Assembly: GCA_902524845.1 (NCBI GenBank)
Contig: CABZEW010000005.1
Span: 1 to 64,000, forward strand
Reading direction: 5' to 3'
Length of the DNA: 64,000 bases
Source: an uncultured Alphaproteobacteria bacterium
GTDB taxonomy: Bacteria; Pseudomonadota; Alphaproteobacteria; Rhodobacterales; Rhodobacteraceae
The stretch's first letter is position 1, and the number at the start of each line of letters is the position of its first letter. Positions 8,645-17,097 of the stretch are shown in pieces. The notes under the pieces were generated by a model, which was not told where the DNA came from, made no database searches, and was given only the letters and a program-made list of their open reading frames with translations. The translations under genes and the position numbers were made by a program.

Positions 8645-9985
8645 TTGTCCGTAGAGCCATATAAAGTATTAGCACTTAAATATAGACCATCTCAATTTTC
8701 TGAACTGGTGGGCCAAGATACATTGGTGAAAACGTTGAAAAACTCTTTTCTTTCAAAAAGAGTGGGACATGCCTTTTTGCTCCATGGCGATAGAGGGGTA
8801 GGGAAAACTTCTACTGCAAGGCTTATTGCAAAAGCGCTTAACTGTTTAGAAAAAAAAGACGGTGATGTAGAGCCTTGCAATACTTGTTCTAACTGTCAAT
8901 CCATTCAAATGGGTAGGCACGTAGATGTAATTGAAATGGATGGAGCTAGTAAAACTGGAGTAAACGATATACGAGAGATAATTGAGACGGTTGTATACAG
9001 AGCAGCTTCGGCAAAATTTAAAGTTTACATAATCGATGAGGTACACATGTTATCTAATTCTGCTTTCAATGCGCTCTTGAAGACATTGGAAGAACCTCCA
9101 GAGCATGTTAAATTTATTTTTGCAACAACTGATATTAAAAAAATCCCGCTAACAATTTTATCTAGGGTTAGTCGTTTTGATTTAAGACGCTTAGAAATCG
9201 AAGTTCTTATGAAGCATCTTCTTGAAATTTTGAAACGTGAAGGACTTAAAGCGGAAAAAGAAGCTTTAAAAACCATTTCTAGAGAAGCCGCTGGCTCTGT
9301 TCGAGATGCATTATCGATTCTTGATCAAGTGCTGGTAAATTGTGAAACAATTATTGAAAACAAAATGGTAAATGAGTTATTAGGAAAAGTCTCAAGGCTT
9401 GAAATTCTATATCTTCTTGAACTCATTATCCAAGGAAAAACAAAAGAGACATTAAAAAGAGTTAGATCTTCTATTTCTGGAAATACCAGCCCCGCCTTAT
9501 TGCTACAGGAATTATTAGAATGTCTACATTTTGTAAGTGTATCAAGCTTGATGGATCATGAGTTAATTGGTGATGATCATTCATCTGAGGAAAAGAAACT
9601 CGCTAAGAAATTAGTTAGCAGCACTGACCCAGTCATTCTAACGAGTTTGTGGCAAATACTATTTAAAGGAATTGATGAATTAAAGATCGCTTCTCAATCT
9701 ATAACTAGTTTGGAAATGCTATTGTTCAGAGCATGCCACATGTCAATTATGCCTTCACCTGATGCCCTAATCAAAAGTGTTTTGGGTAGCAGAGCTGATA
9801 GCACAATGCATGTTTACAATTTGGAAAGGAAGTCACCCTTGAAAAGACAAGGAAAAGATGAAATAATTGAACCCATCGAAGGTATGATCAAAAATACTGA
9901 ATTGGACAAATCAACGGAAACCACAGACACTAGCGCTGTGAAAGAAATCTTAGATATTTTTCCAGGTGCTACAGTAAAAAAATGA
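8645..9985 (+). CDS. dnaX: DNA polymerase III subunit gamma/tau, short form
   Basis: Clamp-loader ATPase of the replicative polymerase. AAA+ features: Walker A GDRGVGKTS (48-56), a four-cysteine zinc module (Cys67, 78, 81, 84), Walker B DEVH (131-134) and the SRVSRFD arginine-finger segment. Domain III follows to about residue 365. At 446 aa it is much shorter than typical tau (550-650 aa), yet it keeps the conserved C-terminal FPGA motif (439-442), so the region that binds DnaB and polymerase alpha is shortened rather than cut off. The start is TTG 8645, giving SVEPYKVLALKYRPSQF, the family N-terminus. First gene of dnaX-ybaB-recR. Confidence 0.95.
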   Translation: MSVEPYKVLALKYRPSQFSELVGQDTLVKTLKNSFLSKRVGHAFLLHGDRGVGKTSTARLIAKALNCLEKKDGDVEPCNTCSNCQSIQMGRHVDVIEMDGASKTGVNDIREIIETVVYRAASAKFKVYIIDEVHMLSNSAFNALLKTLEEPPEHVKFIFATTDIKKIPLTILSRVSRFDLRRLEIEVLMKHLLEILKREGLKAEKEALKTISREAAGSVRDALSILDQVLVNCETIIENKMVNELLGKVSRLEILYLLELIIQGKTKETLKRVRSSISGNTSPALLLQELLECLHFVSVSSLMDHELIGDDHSSEEKKLAKKLVSSTDPVILTSLWQILFKGIDELKIASQSITSLEMLLFRACHMSIMPSPDALIKSVLGSRADSTMHVYNLERKSPLKRQGKDEIIEPIEGMIKNTELDKSTETTDTSAVKEILDIFPGATVKK

Positions 9986-10023
9986 GTGTGTGAAAAGGAC
10001 AACAATGAAAGAAGAGGAATACG

Positions 10024-10368
10024 ATGTTTAAAGGACTGGGCCAACTGGGCGATATGTCAAAGTTAATGAAACAGGCTCAGGAAATGCAACAGAAGGTGCT
10101 TGATGCCCAGAACGGACTAGATAACGTGGAGGTTATAGGTGAAGCAGGAGGCGGATTGGTCAAGGTCGTTGGTACAGCTAAAGGAAATTATAAAAATGTT
10201 GAAATAGATGAATCAATTCTAATTCCTTCTGAAAAACAAGTGATAGAAGACCTACTTTTAGCTGCTATTAAGGATTGCAAAATCAAAAGCGAGGAAGCCT
10301 CAAAAAAAGAAATGGCTAAAATGGGCCAGGCATTTGGATTGCCTGAAGGTTTTAAGTTGCCCTTCTAG
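10024..10368 (+). CDS. ybaB: YbaB/EbfC nucleoid-associated protein
   Basis: Small DNA-binding protein (114 aa) of the YbaB/EbfC family, which forms dimers on the nucleoid. The family N-terminus MSKLMKQAQEMQQKV, the glycine-rich EAGGGLVKVVGTAKG and the C-terminal AFGLPEGFKLPF are all present. It lies 38 nt after dnaX, and its stop is followed 1 nt later by the recR ATG, the conserved dnaX-ybaB-recR operon. Confidence 0.95.
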   Translation: MFKGLGQLGDMSKLMKQAQEMQQKVLDAQNGLDNVEVIGEAGGGLVKVVGTAKGNYKNVEIDESILIPSEKQVIEDLLLAAIKDCKIKSEEASKKEMAKMGQAFGLPEGFKLPF

Positions 10369-10369
10369 A

Positions 10370-10987
10370 ATGATAAGTGGTCATGTAAAGGAAAGTCAGT
10401 CGGACCTAGAGTCATTAATTAAGATCTTTGCAAAGATGCCAGGTCTTGGCCCTAGATCAGCACAGAGGCTTGTATTTCATTTGATAAAAAAAAGGGAAAT
10501 TATACTTGATCAGCTAATATTTTCTCTTGAGAATATCTGTAAAAATGTAAAAAACTGTAAAAGCTGTGGCAACGTGACACTGGATGCAGTCTGTGATGTG
10601 TGTTCTGACAAATCTAGAGATGGTAGCTTAGTGTGTGTTGTAGAAGATATATCTGATCTATGGGCTATGAATAGGTCAGGCGTTTTCAAAGGAGTATTTC
10701 ACGTTTTGGGAGGGCTTTTATCTCCAATGGAGGGCATAGGCCCTGAAGAATTGAAAATTGCAACATTAACAGAGAGAGTAGCTTCTGGGAGCGTTAAGGA
10801 AATAGTACTGGCATTGGGTGCAACCATAACAGGTCAAACTACTGCCAATTATATTTTTCAAGAATTAAATAAATATTCAATTAAAATAACTTCTCTTGCA
10901 CAGGGTGTTCCAGTAGGAGGAGAATTAGATTATTTAGATGATAGTACAATTGTAGCGGCTTTTAATGCACGAAGAAAGTTTGATTAG
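10370..10987 (+). CDS. recR: Recombination mediator RecR
   Basis: Part of the RecFOR system that loads RecA at single-strand gaps. Helix-hairpin-helix MPGLGPRSAQRLVFHL, C4 zinc finger CKSCGNVTLDAVCDVC, and a Toprim domain opening VCVVEDISDLWAMNRSG are in the expected order over 205 aa. I chose ATG 10370 rather than an upstream ATG at 10334, because the latter would run through the end of ybaB and adds 12 non-conserved residues. Confidence 0.95.
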   Translation: MISGHVKESQSDLESLIKIFAKMPGLGPRSAQRLVFHLIKKREIILDQLIFSLENICKNVKNCKSCGNVTLDAVCDVCSDKSRDGSLVCVVEDISDLWAMNRSGVFKGVFHVLGGLLSPMEGIGPEELKIATLTERVASGSVKEIVLALGATITGQTTANYIFQELNKYSIKITSLAQGVPVGGELDYLDDSTIVAAFNARRKFD

Positions 10988-10993
10988 AAAAAG

Positions 10994-12601
10994 ATGCAAC
11001 AGGATAAATTAAAAAAAAATCATGCTAACTACTCACCTTTAACACCCATCGTATTTATAGAAAAGGCAGCAAATGTATTTCCAGATCGTCTTAGTATTAT
11101 TCATGAAGAAAAACATTTTACTTGGGAGCAGACTTTTACAAGATGTAAGCATCTTGCAAATTCTTTATCCCAAAAACTTGCCATGGGTGATGTAGTAGGA
11201 TTTATCGCATCGAATACTCCGGAATTATATGAAGCACACTTTGGAGTACCCATGGCAGGTATGATATTGAACGCAATAAATTACAGACTAGATGCTAGGA
11301 CGATAGCCTATATTATTGATCATTCAGATATAAAATTATTGTTCGTTGATACAGAGTTTTTGGGCGCTGGGAAAGAAGCAGTAAGTTTATCTAAAAAAAA
11401 ACCGGATATTATCATCATTAAAGATGAACAAACGTTCACCTTTGAAGCGTCTTATGACCAAATGGATTATGAGGAATTTTTAGGTAGCCACGACTTAGAC
11501 TTTGATCATTACAAACCACTAGACGAATGGGAAAATTTAAGCATAAATTATACCTCCGGAACTACAGGAAATCCAAAAGGTGTTGTATATCATCATAGGG
11601 GGGCTTACCTAAATGCAATGGGTAACGTTCTTGAGTGGGACATGAAAATGCATCCTACCTATTTATGGACCTTACCAATGTTTCACTGTAATGGATGGTG
11701 TTTCCCTTGGACTATAGCCATGAGAGCCGGCACAAATATCTGTTTGAGAAAAGTAACGGGAGAGAATATTTATGAAAAAATCTCAAGTCATGGGGTTGAA
11801 TATTTATGCGGTGCTCCCACAGTTTTAAGTTTCATTATTAATACTAATGCTGCCCACATAAAGGAACTTAACAGCAGAGTAAAGTTAATGACTGCAGCGG
11901 CTCCTCCACCAGCCAAGATACTTGAAGAAATTGAAAAGGTTGGTTTTGACGTAACTCACGTTTATGGATTAACTGAAGTATATGGGCCAGCGGTTATTTG
12001 TAAATGGAAAGATGAGTGGGATAACTTGGCTGCTTCTGAGAAAGCTAACTTAAAGTCCAGACAAGGAGTTTCATACTTGGTACAGGAAGATCTAAAGGTT
12101 ATCAATTCAGAAACGGGAAAAGAAGTAGAGTGTAATGGAATTGAATTAGGTGAAGTTCTTCTCAGGGGTAATATTACTATGAAGGGATACTTGAAAGATG
12201 AAGAATCTACTAGAAAAGCATTTCAAGATGGTTGGTTTAGAACTGGTGACTTAGGAGTAATATATGAAGATGGGTATATACAATTAAAGGATAGGGCTAA
12301 AGATATAATAATCTCAGGTGGAGAAAATATTTCCTCAATCGAGATAGAGAATTGTATTTTCAGGATTGAGGGTGTAATTGCCTGTGCTGTAATAGCAAAG
12401 CCCGATGAAAAGTGGGGCGAAACGCCCTGTGCTTTTATTGAAGCAAAAGCGGGTGTTTCCATAACAGAGGATCAGGTTTTAAAATTTTGTAAAGAAAATT
12501 TAGCAAATTTTAAGGTTCCAAGAGCTGTAATTTTTAGAGAACTTCCAAAGACGTCGACAGGAAAAATTCAAAAAGCGGAGTTACGTAAACTTTTATCTTA
12601 A
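10994..12601 (+). CDS. AMP-forming acyl-CoA synthetase
   Basis: Acyl-adenylate-forming ligase (535 aa) that activates a carboxylic acid with ATP and CoA. The AMP-binding loop is [27 protein letters not shown] and the hinge LKDRAKDIIISGGENIS follow, and the C-terminal lysine motif is PKTSTGKIQKAELR. The N-terminus (NYSPLTPIVFIEKAANVFPD) is that of the plant AAE1-like/bacterial short- or branched-chain ligase group, to which some methylmercaptopropionate ligases are also related. The substrate cannot be set from sequence. It begins 6 nt after recR, so it may be co-transcribed with it. Confidence 0.85.
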   Translation: MQQDKLKKNHANYSPLTPIVFIEKAANVFPDRLSIIHEEKHFTWEQTFTRCKHLANSLSQKLAMGDVVGFIASNTPELYEAHFGVPMAGMILNAINYRLDARTIAYIIDHSDIKLLFVDTEFLGAGKEAVSLSKKKPDIIIIKDEQTFTFEASYDQMDYEEFLGSHDLDFDHYKPLDEWENLSINYTSGTTGNPKGVVYHHRGAYLNAMGNVLEWDMKMHPTYLWTLPMFHCNGWCFPWTIAMRAGTNICLRKVTGENIYEKISSHGVEYLCGAPTVLSFIINTNAAHIKELNSRVKLMTAAAPPPAKILEEIEKVGFDVTHVYGLTEVYGPAVICKWKDEWDNLAASEKANLKSRQGVSYLVQEDLKVINSETGKEVECNGIELGEVLLRGNITMKGYLKDEESTRKAFQDGWFRTGDLGVIYEDGYIQLKDRAKDIIISGGENISSIEIENCIFRIEGVIACAVIAKPDEKWGETPCAFIEAKAGVSITEDQVLKFCKENLANFKVPRAVIFRELPKTSTGKIQKAELRKLLS

Positions 12602-12603
12602 TT

Positions 12604-12624
12604 AAGCTGTAGAAAACAGTTTTT
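12604..12624 (+). terminator. Weak intrinsic terminator after acyl-CoA synthetase
   Basis: AAGCTGT (12604-12610), loop AGAAA, ACAGTTT (12616-12622), with T residues through 12624. The stem is 7 bp with one G-T pair, and the U-tract is short, so it is probably inefficient. Confidence 0.4.
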
Positions 12625-12713
12625 AGTAATATATGATAAAAGACTTTTCATTTTTTTTAAATTGATTAAACAGTATCAAGATACAAAAACATCATAAACA
12701 CATGAGGTGGAAA

Positions 12714-13715
12714 ATGTCAGTTAAGTTGGCAATTAATGGATTTGGGCGGATCGGAAGAAATATCTTGAGAGCGTCCGTGGAGAATAACAGAAAAGATATA
12801 GACATTGTTGCTATTAACGATCTTGGCTCACCAGAGATGAACCTGCATTTACTTAAGTACGATAGTGTACATGGTCGGTTTCCTTTAGAACTCTCGCTAC
12901 ACAAAAATTACCTTAAGATAGACGACTCGGAGATCGAAATTACTGCAGAAAAAGATCCAGCTAAATTACCGTGGTCAGAGGTAGATGTCGCCCTTGAGTG
13001 TACAGGTATCTTCACTGACAAAGAAAAGGCAACATTACATTTAAATAATGGTTCTAACAAAGTTTTAATATCTGCTCCTGCGAGCAACGTTGATCGAACG
13101 GTTGTTTTTGGTGTCAATCATGAGTCGCTGACAACAGCGGACGTAATTGTTTCTAATGCATCTTGTACAACAAATTGTCTAGCTCCCGTAGTGAAAGTTT
13201 TACACGAAAGTTTTGGTATAGAAGTAGGGTATATGACCACAATACATAGCTATACCGGAGATCAACCAGTTCTTGACACCCTACACAAAGATTATTACCG
13301 CGCTCGAGCGGCTTCCCTGAACATGATCCCAACGTCTACGGGAGCAGCTCAAGCTGTTTCTTTAGTCCTCCCTGAACTGAAAGGAAAACTCGATGGATCA
13401 GCAATCCGAGTTCCAACCCCTAACGTTTCATGTGTCGATCTGAAATGTATTTTCAAAAAAGCAAGTACTGTTGAAGAAATTAATAAAGTAATTGAAAAAG
13501 CCTCGAACACGACTTTAAAAGGCATTTTGGCTTATGAAGATGCTCCACTAGTTTCATCAGATTTTAATCATCATCCTGCCTCCTCAATATTTGCAGGGTC
13601 TCAGACAAAAGTTTTAACAGAGGGTATGACCCGCGTTCTGTCTTGGTATGATAATGAATGGGGTTTTTCTAACCGTATGCTTGATACCGCAGCTCATCTA
13701 GGTGGTATTCAGTAA
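12714..13715 (+). CDS. gap: Glyceraldehyde-3-phosphate dehydrogenase
   Basis: Glycolytic/gluconeogenic enzyme making 1,3-bisphosphoglycerate. Rossmann motif INGFGRIGRN at the N-terminus, catalytic Cys151 in SNASCTTNCLAP, the HSYTGDQ segment with the catalytic histidine, and the C-terminal WYDNEWGFSNRM. INDLG around residues 35-38 has the aspartate expected for NAD preference. ATG 12714 is chosen over the in-frame ATG 12702 because AGGTGG lies 4 nt before it and the family starts with SVKLAINGFG. It stands alone, convergent with tRNA-Glu. Confidence 0.95.
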   Translation: MSVKLAINGFGRIGRNILRASVENNRKDIDIVAINDLGSPEMNLHLLKYDSVHGRFPLELSLHKNYLKIDDSEIEITAEKDPAKLPWSEVDVALECTGIFTDKEKATLHLNNGSNKVLISAPASNVDRTVVFGVNHESLTTADVIVSNASCTTNCLAPVVKVLHESFGIEVGYMTTIHSYTGDQPVLDTLHKDYYRARAASLNMIPTSTGAAQAVSLVLPELKGKLDGSAIRVPTPNVSCVDLKCIFKKASTVEEINKVIEKASNTTLKGILAYEDAPLVSSDFNHHPASSIFAGSQTKVLTEGMTRVLSWYDNEWGFSNRMLDTAAHLGGIQ

Positions 13716-13726
13716 AGGAGTTTATT

Positions 13727-13801
13727 TGGTACGCCCTAGGGGAATCGAACCCCTCTTTCCAGAATGAAAATCTGGCGTCCTAACCGATAGACGAAGGGCG
13801 C
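13727..13801 (-). tRNA. tRNA-Glu (anticodon UUC)
   Basis: On the minus strand the molecule starts at 13801 with acceptor GCGCCCT, paired to AGGGCGT (the first pair is G-T). The anticodon stem CCAGA/TCTGG encloses loop TTTTCAT with anticodon TTC. The T arm is AGGGG-TTCGATT-CCCCT. The 3' CCA is encoded (13729-13727). All three arms fold as in bacterial tRNA-Glu. Confidence 0.96.
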
Positions 13802-13813
13802 AGCTTTCCTAAT

Positions 13814-13841
13814 CTTTTACTAAAAATAAAAGCTACTTCAA
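13814..13841 (-). promoter_or_regulatory. Candidate promoter of tRNA-Glu
   Basis: On the minus strand TTGAAG (13841-13836), 16 nt, TAAAAG (13819-13814), placing the start a few bases before the mature tRNA. Each box matches consensus at only four of six positions. Confidence 0.3.
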
Positions 13842-13857
13842 GTTATTTTTTTTTTTT

Positions 13858-15591
13858 TTAGATTTTAGCTATGTCAACTATTCGCATTTGGGGTTTTATA
13901 ACGCCTCTCCATTCATTTTTTACAAGATTACCAGCTACATGCAGAACTTGGTTTGATTTTGATAAAGTAATATCAAGGCCGCTTTTTCTTGCATTAAAAC
14001 AAACTGCATCTAGAGTGCCGTTATCTTTTTTTAATTTACATAACATGTGTCCTTCTCCCATTTCTCTAGTAAACAGAATTTGGCAATTCGGTATAACTAT
14101 TATTGGTTGTGGAACCTGGGATCCATAAGGTCCCAGCAGATTTAAATTATTGATTAACTCAGTATCCACGCCTTCTATATCAATCATTCCATCAATTTCC
14201 AATAAAGCGCTAGTGTTTTTTAATGATTTTTGGTCAGATACATGGTTCGTAACAATCTCATCAAATTCATCAAGTTTATCGATAACCAGGGAAAACCCTG
14301 CTGCCTGCTTGTGCCCTCCACCACTTATAAGGACATCACGGTATTTTAGCTCATGTAATATTTTTGTAAGATCTATTTGGTCCGATGATCGAATTGACCC
14401 GTGGGCTATATTGCCATCAATAGTTATGGCTACGCATAATTCGGAGTATAAGTCTTTTAGTCGAGAGGCAATTATTCCAATCACACCCTTATGCCAACCC
14501 TTGGCTTTTACCATTGTGTAAGGTTTCTGACTTTCAGAATTTGATATTTGTTTTACTGCGCTGCTAAGAATTATCTTTTCTAATGCTTTGCGTTCCTTAT
14601 TAGCAGCTTCCATTTCATTAATATACTTTTCGATTTTGCGTGGGTCGGTAGATACAAGGAATTGGTATGTCAGAAAAGCTGACCCTATTCTCCCACTGGC
14701 ATTTAATCTCGGAGCGACTTGGAATGCTATTGTTTCCTCATTGAGGTTCTGCACTAAACTAAAATGTGTCACAAACATTTTAAGGCAAAGTCTGCGTTGA
14801 AATATTTTAAGACCTTGTTTAACATATGCTCGGTTAAGCCCAATCAAAGGCACTACGTCAGCTATAGTAGCTAGACCCACGAGATCTAGATAGCTCAGAA
14901 GATTAATTTTTGATCTTTCTTTTTCAGGAATAATACTATTCATTTCAATCAAAAAAATAAATACAACTCCAGCAGCACAGAGATACGGAAATATATTTTT
15001 TTCATCAAATCTATTTGGGTTTATTACTGCATAGGCAGACTCTGAAAAGGTCTCAGACTTATGGTGATCTATCACAATTACGTCAACGCCTCTATCTGTG
15101 GCTTCCCTAATTGCTTTCTCTGAGTCAGTGCCGCAGTCAACACAAATAATAAGAGTGTGATTGATAGCAAGTTTTTTCATTGCGTCAATATTGGGCCCAA
15201 ATCCCTCTGACTCTCTATCTGGTATGTATACGGTTGGTTCAATAGAAGCATTTCTTAACCAAAGAGAAATTAGTGCTGCAGAAACAGTACCGTCTACATC
15301 ATAATCCGCAAATATGGCGACTTTTTCTTTTTTCTCGATTGCCTTTAATAAGCGCAATGAGCCTTTTTCCATATGGTGGAATATTTTTGGATTGGGCACC
15401 AAATTTTTTATTCTTGGGCTGACATATTCTAAATAGTCTTTTTCATCAATTTTATTTTTGATTAATTGGTATGCGCTTAGTTGTGATATGGAAAGATTCT
15501 TTGAAAAACGTAATGATTTCTTCAAGTTCTGTTCGCTTGGCCCAACCCACTTTTTGTTGGTATAGGACTCTGATATTCCCAGAAAACTCAT
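13858..15591 (-). CDS. recJ: Single-stranded-DNA-specific 5'-3' exonuclease RecJ
   Basis: DHH-family exonuclease of the RecF pathway and mismatch repair. Metal-binding motifs in order: DYDVDG (96-101), VDCGT, and VIDHHK; the DHHA1 domain ends in ISGGGHKQAAGFS, and the C-terminal OB-fold follows. 577 aa is normal for the family. It is the last gene of the minus-strand run from glyA. Its ATG overlaps the stop of the small gene before it by one base (TAATG), which suggests coupled translation. A run of 14 A residues (minus strand) begins within its stop codon. Confidence 0.95.
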   Translation of the reverse strand: MSFLGISESYTNKKWVGPSEQNLKKSLRFSKNLSISQLSAYQLIKNKIDEKDYLEYVSPRIKNLVPNPKIFHHMEKGSLRLLKAIEKKEKVAIFADYDVDGTVSAALISLWLRNASIEPTVYIPDRESEGFGPNIDAMKKLAINHTLIICVDCGTDSEKAIREATDRGVDVIVIDHHKSETFSESAYAVINPNRFDEKNIFPYLCAAGVVFIFLIEMNSIIPEKERSKINLLSYLDLVGLATIADVVPLIGLNRAYVKQGLKIFQRRLCLKMFVTHFSLVQNLNEETIAFQVAPRLNASGRIGSAFLTYQFLVSTDPRKIEKYINEMEAANKERKALEKIILSSAVKQISNSESQKPYTMVKAKGWHKGVIGIIASRLKDLYSELCVAITIDGNIAHGSIRSSDQIDLTKILHELKYRDVLISGGGHKQAAGFSLVIDKLDEFDEIVTNHVSDQKSLKNTSALLEIDGMIDIEGVDTELINNLNLLGPYGSQVPQPIIVIPNCQILFTREMGEGHMLCKLKKDNGTLDAVCFNARKSGLDITLSKSNQVLHVAGNLVKNEWRGVIKPQMRIVDIAKI

Positions 15592-15770
15592 TAACTGTCT
15601 CTTGACTTTGGCATTGTGACTTCTCTAAATGCCCAATTCTTTGAATCTAAAAATAGAGCTCTTAACCCAACAAATTCTTCTTTGCTCTCTTCATCTTTCA
15701 CAAAAAATTTATCTTTTAGGTCAACAACAGAAAAATAATAAGCGTCTTTACCCATCTCATTCAGTGACAT
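15591..15770 (-). CDS. Small protein of unknown function between hom and recJ
   Basis: A 59-residue protein that I do not recognise; charged, with no signal peptide or membrane segment. It is supported by context: it fills the gap between hom and recJ, starts 13 nt after the hom stop with AGAAG before ATG 15770, and its TAA overlaps the recJ ATG by one base. The frame is open further upstream to an ATG at 15845 (84 aa), but that version would overlap the end of hom by about 60 nt and lacks a better ribosome-binding site. Central segment: FVGLRALFLDSKNWAFREV. Confidence 0.55.
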   Translation of the reverse strand: MSLNEMGKDAYYFSVVDLKDKFFVKDEESKEEFVGLRALFLDSKNWAFREVTMPKSRDS

Positions 15771-15783
15771 AGAACTTCTTTTA

Positions 15784-17097
15784 TCAACTAACTTGGCTTC
15801 CCTTTTGAAATTCTTGAATTTCAATGCAAACTGGCCGTTGCTCACATATCTTTAAATTCTTTATATCGATCAAAGCTTTTTCCAAGTTTTCCTGAAGAGT
15901 TTTGTGTGTAGTTATGATTAATGTTGCTTTCTGCTTTGCAAAGGGTTTCTGTTTCATTTGGCTGATTGATATACCGCAGCTGCTTAGTTTTCCTGATAAT
16001 CGAGCTATAACACCCGGCTTGTCTTTCAGTATAAATCTTAAATAAAATGAGCTCTTTTTAGAGGTAGACTCATACTTATTGCTACCGTTGATCTTTTCAC
16101 CAGTTAAAAAAGTTGATTTACTCTTTCTAGAAGCAATGGCCACCAAGTCTGAGACTACTGAGGAAGCAGTAGGCCCCATCCCCGCACCTGGACCAGAAAA
16201 AACAGTAGTACCTATTTCTTCTCCCTCTATTGCTATTATATTTGTGCTGCCGTTTACCTGAGCAATTGGACTGCCTTTTCTTATTAATTTTGGAGAGACT
16301 TCCTGAATAAGCGTATTTTTACTATATTCCGCTGTCGCAAGTAACTTTATTTTATAGCCAATCAGATCAGCTTCTTGAATATCTTCTATAGAAATATGGT
16401 CTATTCCTTCAGTTTTCACTGATTTAAAGTTTAGAGTGGTCCCGAACGCCAAACAAGAAAGTAGAGCTAGTTTATGGGCGGAGTCAATCCCTCCAATATC
16501 TAGCCGTGGATCACTTTCAACGTAGCCAAGTTTTTTTGCTTCAGAAAATACATCTAGGTATTCCCGTCCATCAGACTCCATTTTGGTAAGTATGAAATTA
16601 CACGTTCCGTTGATCACACCATATAGTTTAGAAATTTTATTTACTATCAGAGAGTCCTGTAACACTTTTATGATAGGTATTCCCCCAGCAACTGCCGCTT
16701 CGTACCTCAAAAATACGCCTTTTTCCTTTGCAAGTTCCTCAAAAAAAGAACCCTCTTTAGCTAGAAGAGATTTATTGGCTGTGACGACATGCTTACCGTT
16801 ACTTATTGCTTCTCTTATAACTTTTGCAGCAGTTTTATCCGTATCACCTATTAGTTCAACCACTACGTCTACCTCTGGGTCTCTTGCTATCTCTAATGGA
16901 GAGTCTACCCATTTAAACGAACTAATATCGACGCCTCTTCTTTTTCTTCTATTTCTTGCGGTTATGGCTACTACTTTTAGTTCAATACCTGTCCGATTTT
17001 TTATGTTGCGTCTTTGTTTCTTCAATAGCTTAATAACGCCAGAGCCAACTGTCCCAAGACCGATAATTCCTACATTTAATTTGTATTTATTCATCAT
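15784..17097 (-). CDS. hom: Homoserine dehydrogenase
   Basis: NAD(P)H-dependent reduction of aspartate semialdehyde to homoserine, the branch point toward threonine and methionine. The N-terminal Rossmann motif is VGIIGLGTVGSGV; VTANKSLLAKEG and the catalytic-domain stretch YGVINGTCNFILTKM follow; the substrate motif is LGYVESDPRLDIGG. A C-terminal ACT domain (from about residue 350, FILKDKPGVIARLSGKL) should mediate threonine feedback. 437 aa is the usual monofunctional length. Its ATG overlaps the stop of the upstream aminotransferase gene (ATGA), so the two are translated together. Confidence 0.95.
   Translation of the reverse strand: MMNKYKLNVGIIGLGTVGSGVIKLLKKQRRNIKNRTGIELKVVAITARNRRKRRGVDISSFKWVDSPLEIARDPEVDVVVELIGDTDKTAAKVIREAISNGKHVVTANKSLLAKEGSFFEELAKEKGVFLRYEAAVAGGIPIIKVLQDSLIVNKISKLYGVINGTCNFILTKMESDGREYLDVFSEAKKLGYVESDPRLDIGGIDSAHKLALLSCLAFGTTLNFKSVKTEGIDHISIEDIQEADLIGYKIKLLATAEYSKNTLIQEVSPKLIRKGSPIAQVNGSTNIIAIEGEEIGTTVFSGPGAGMGPTASSVVSDLVAIASRKSKSTFLTGEKINGSNKYESTSKKSSFYLRFILKDKPGVIARLSGKLSSCGISISQMKQKPFAKQKATLIITTHKTLQENLEKALIDIKNLKICEQRPVCIEIQEFQKGSQVS

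Noticed and set aside
13846..13859. Run of 14 T residues after recJ as a terminator
   Set aside because: On the recJ (minus) strand it is an A-tract, and no stable hairpin precedes it on the plus strand.
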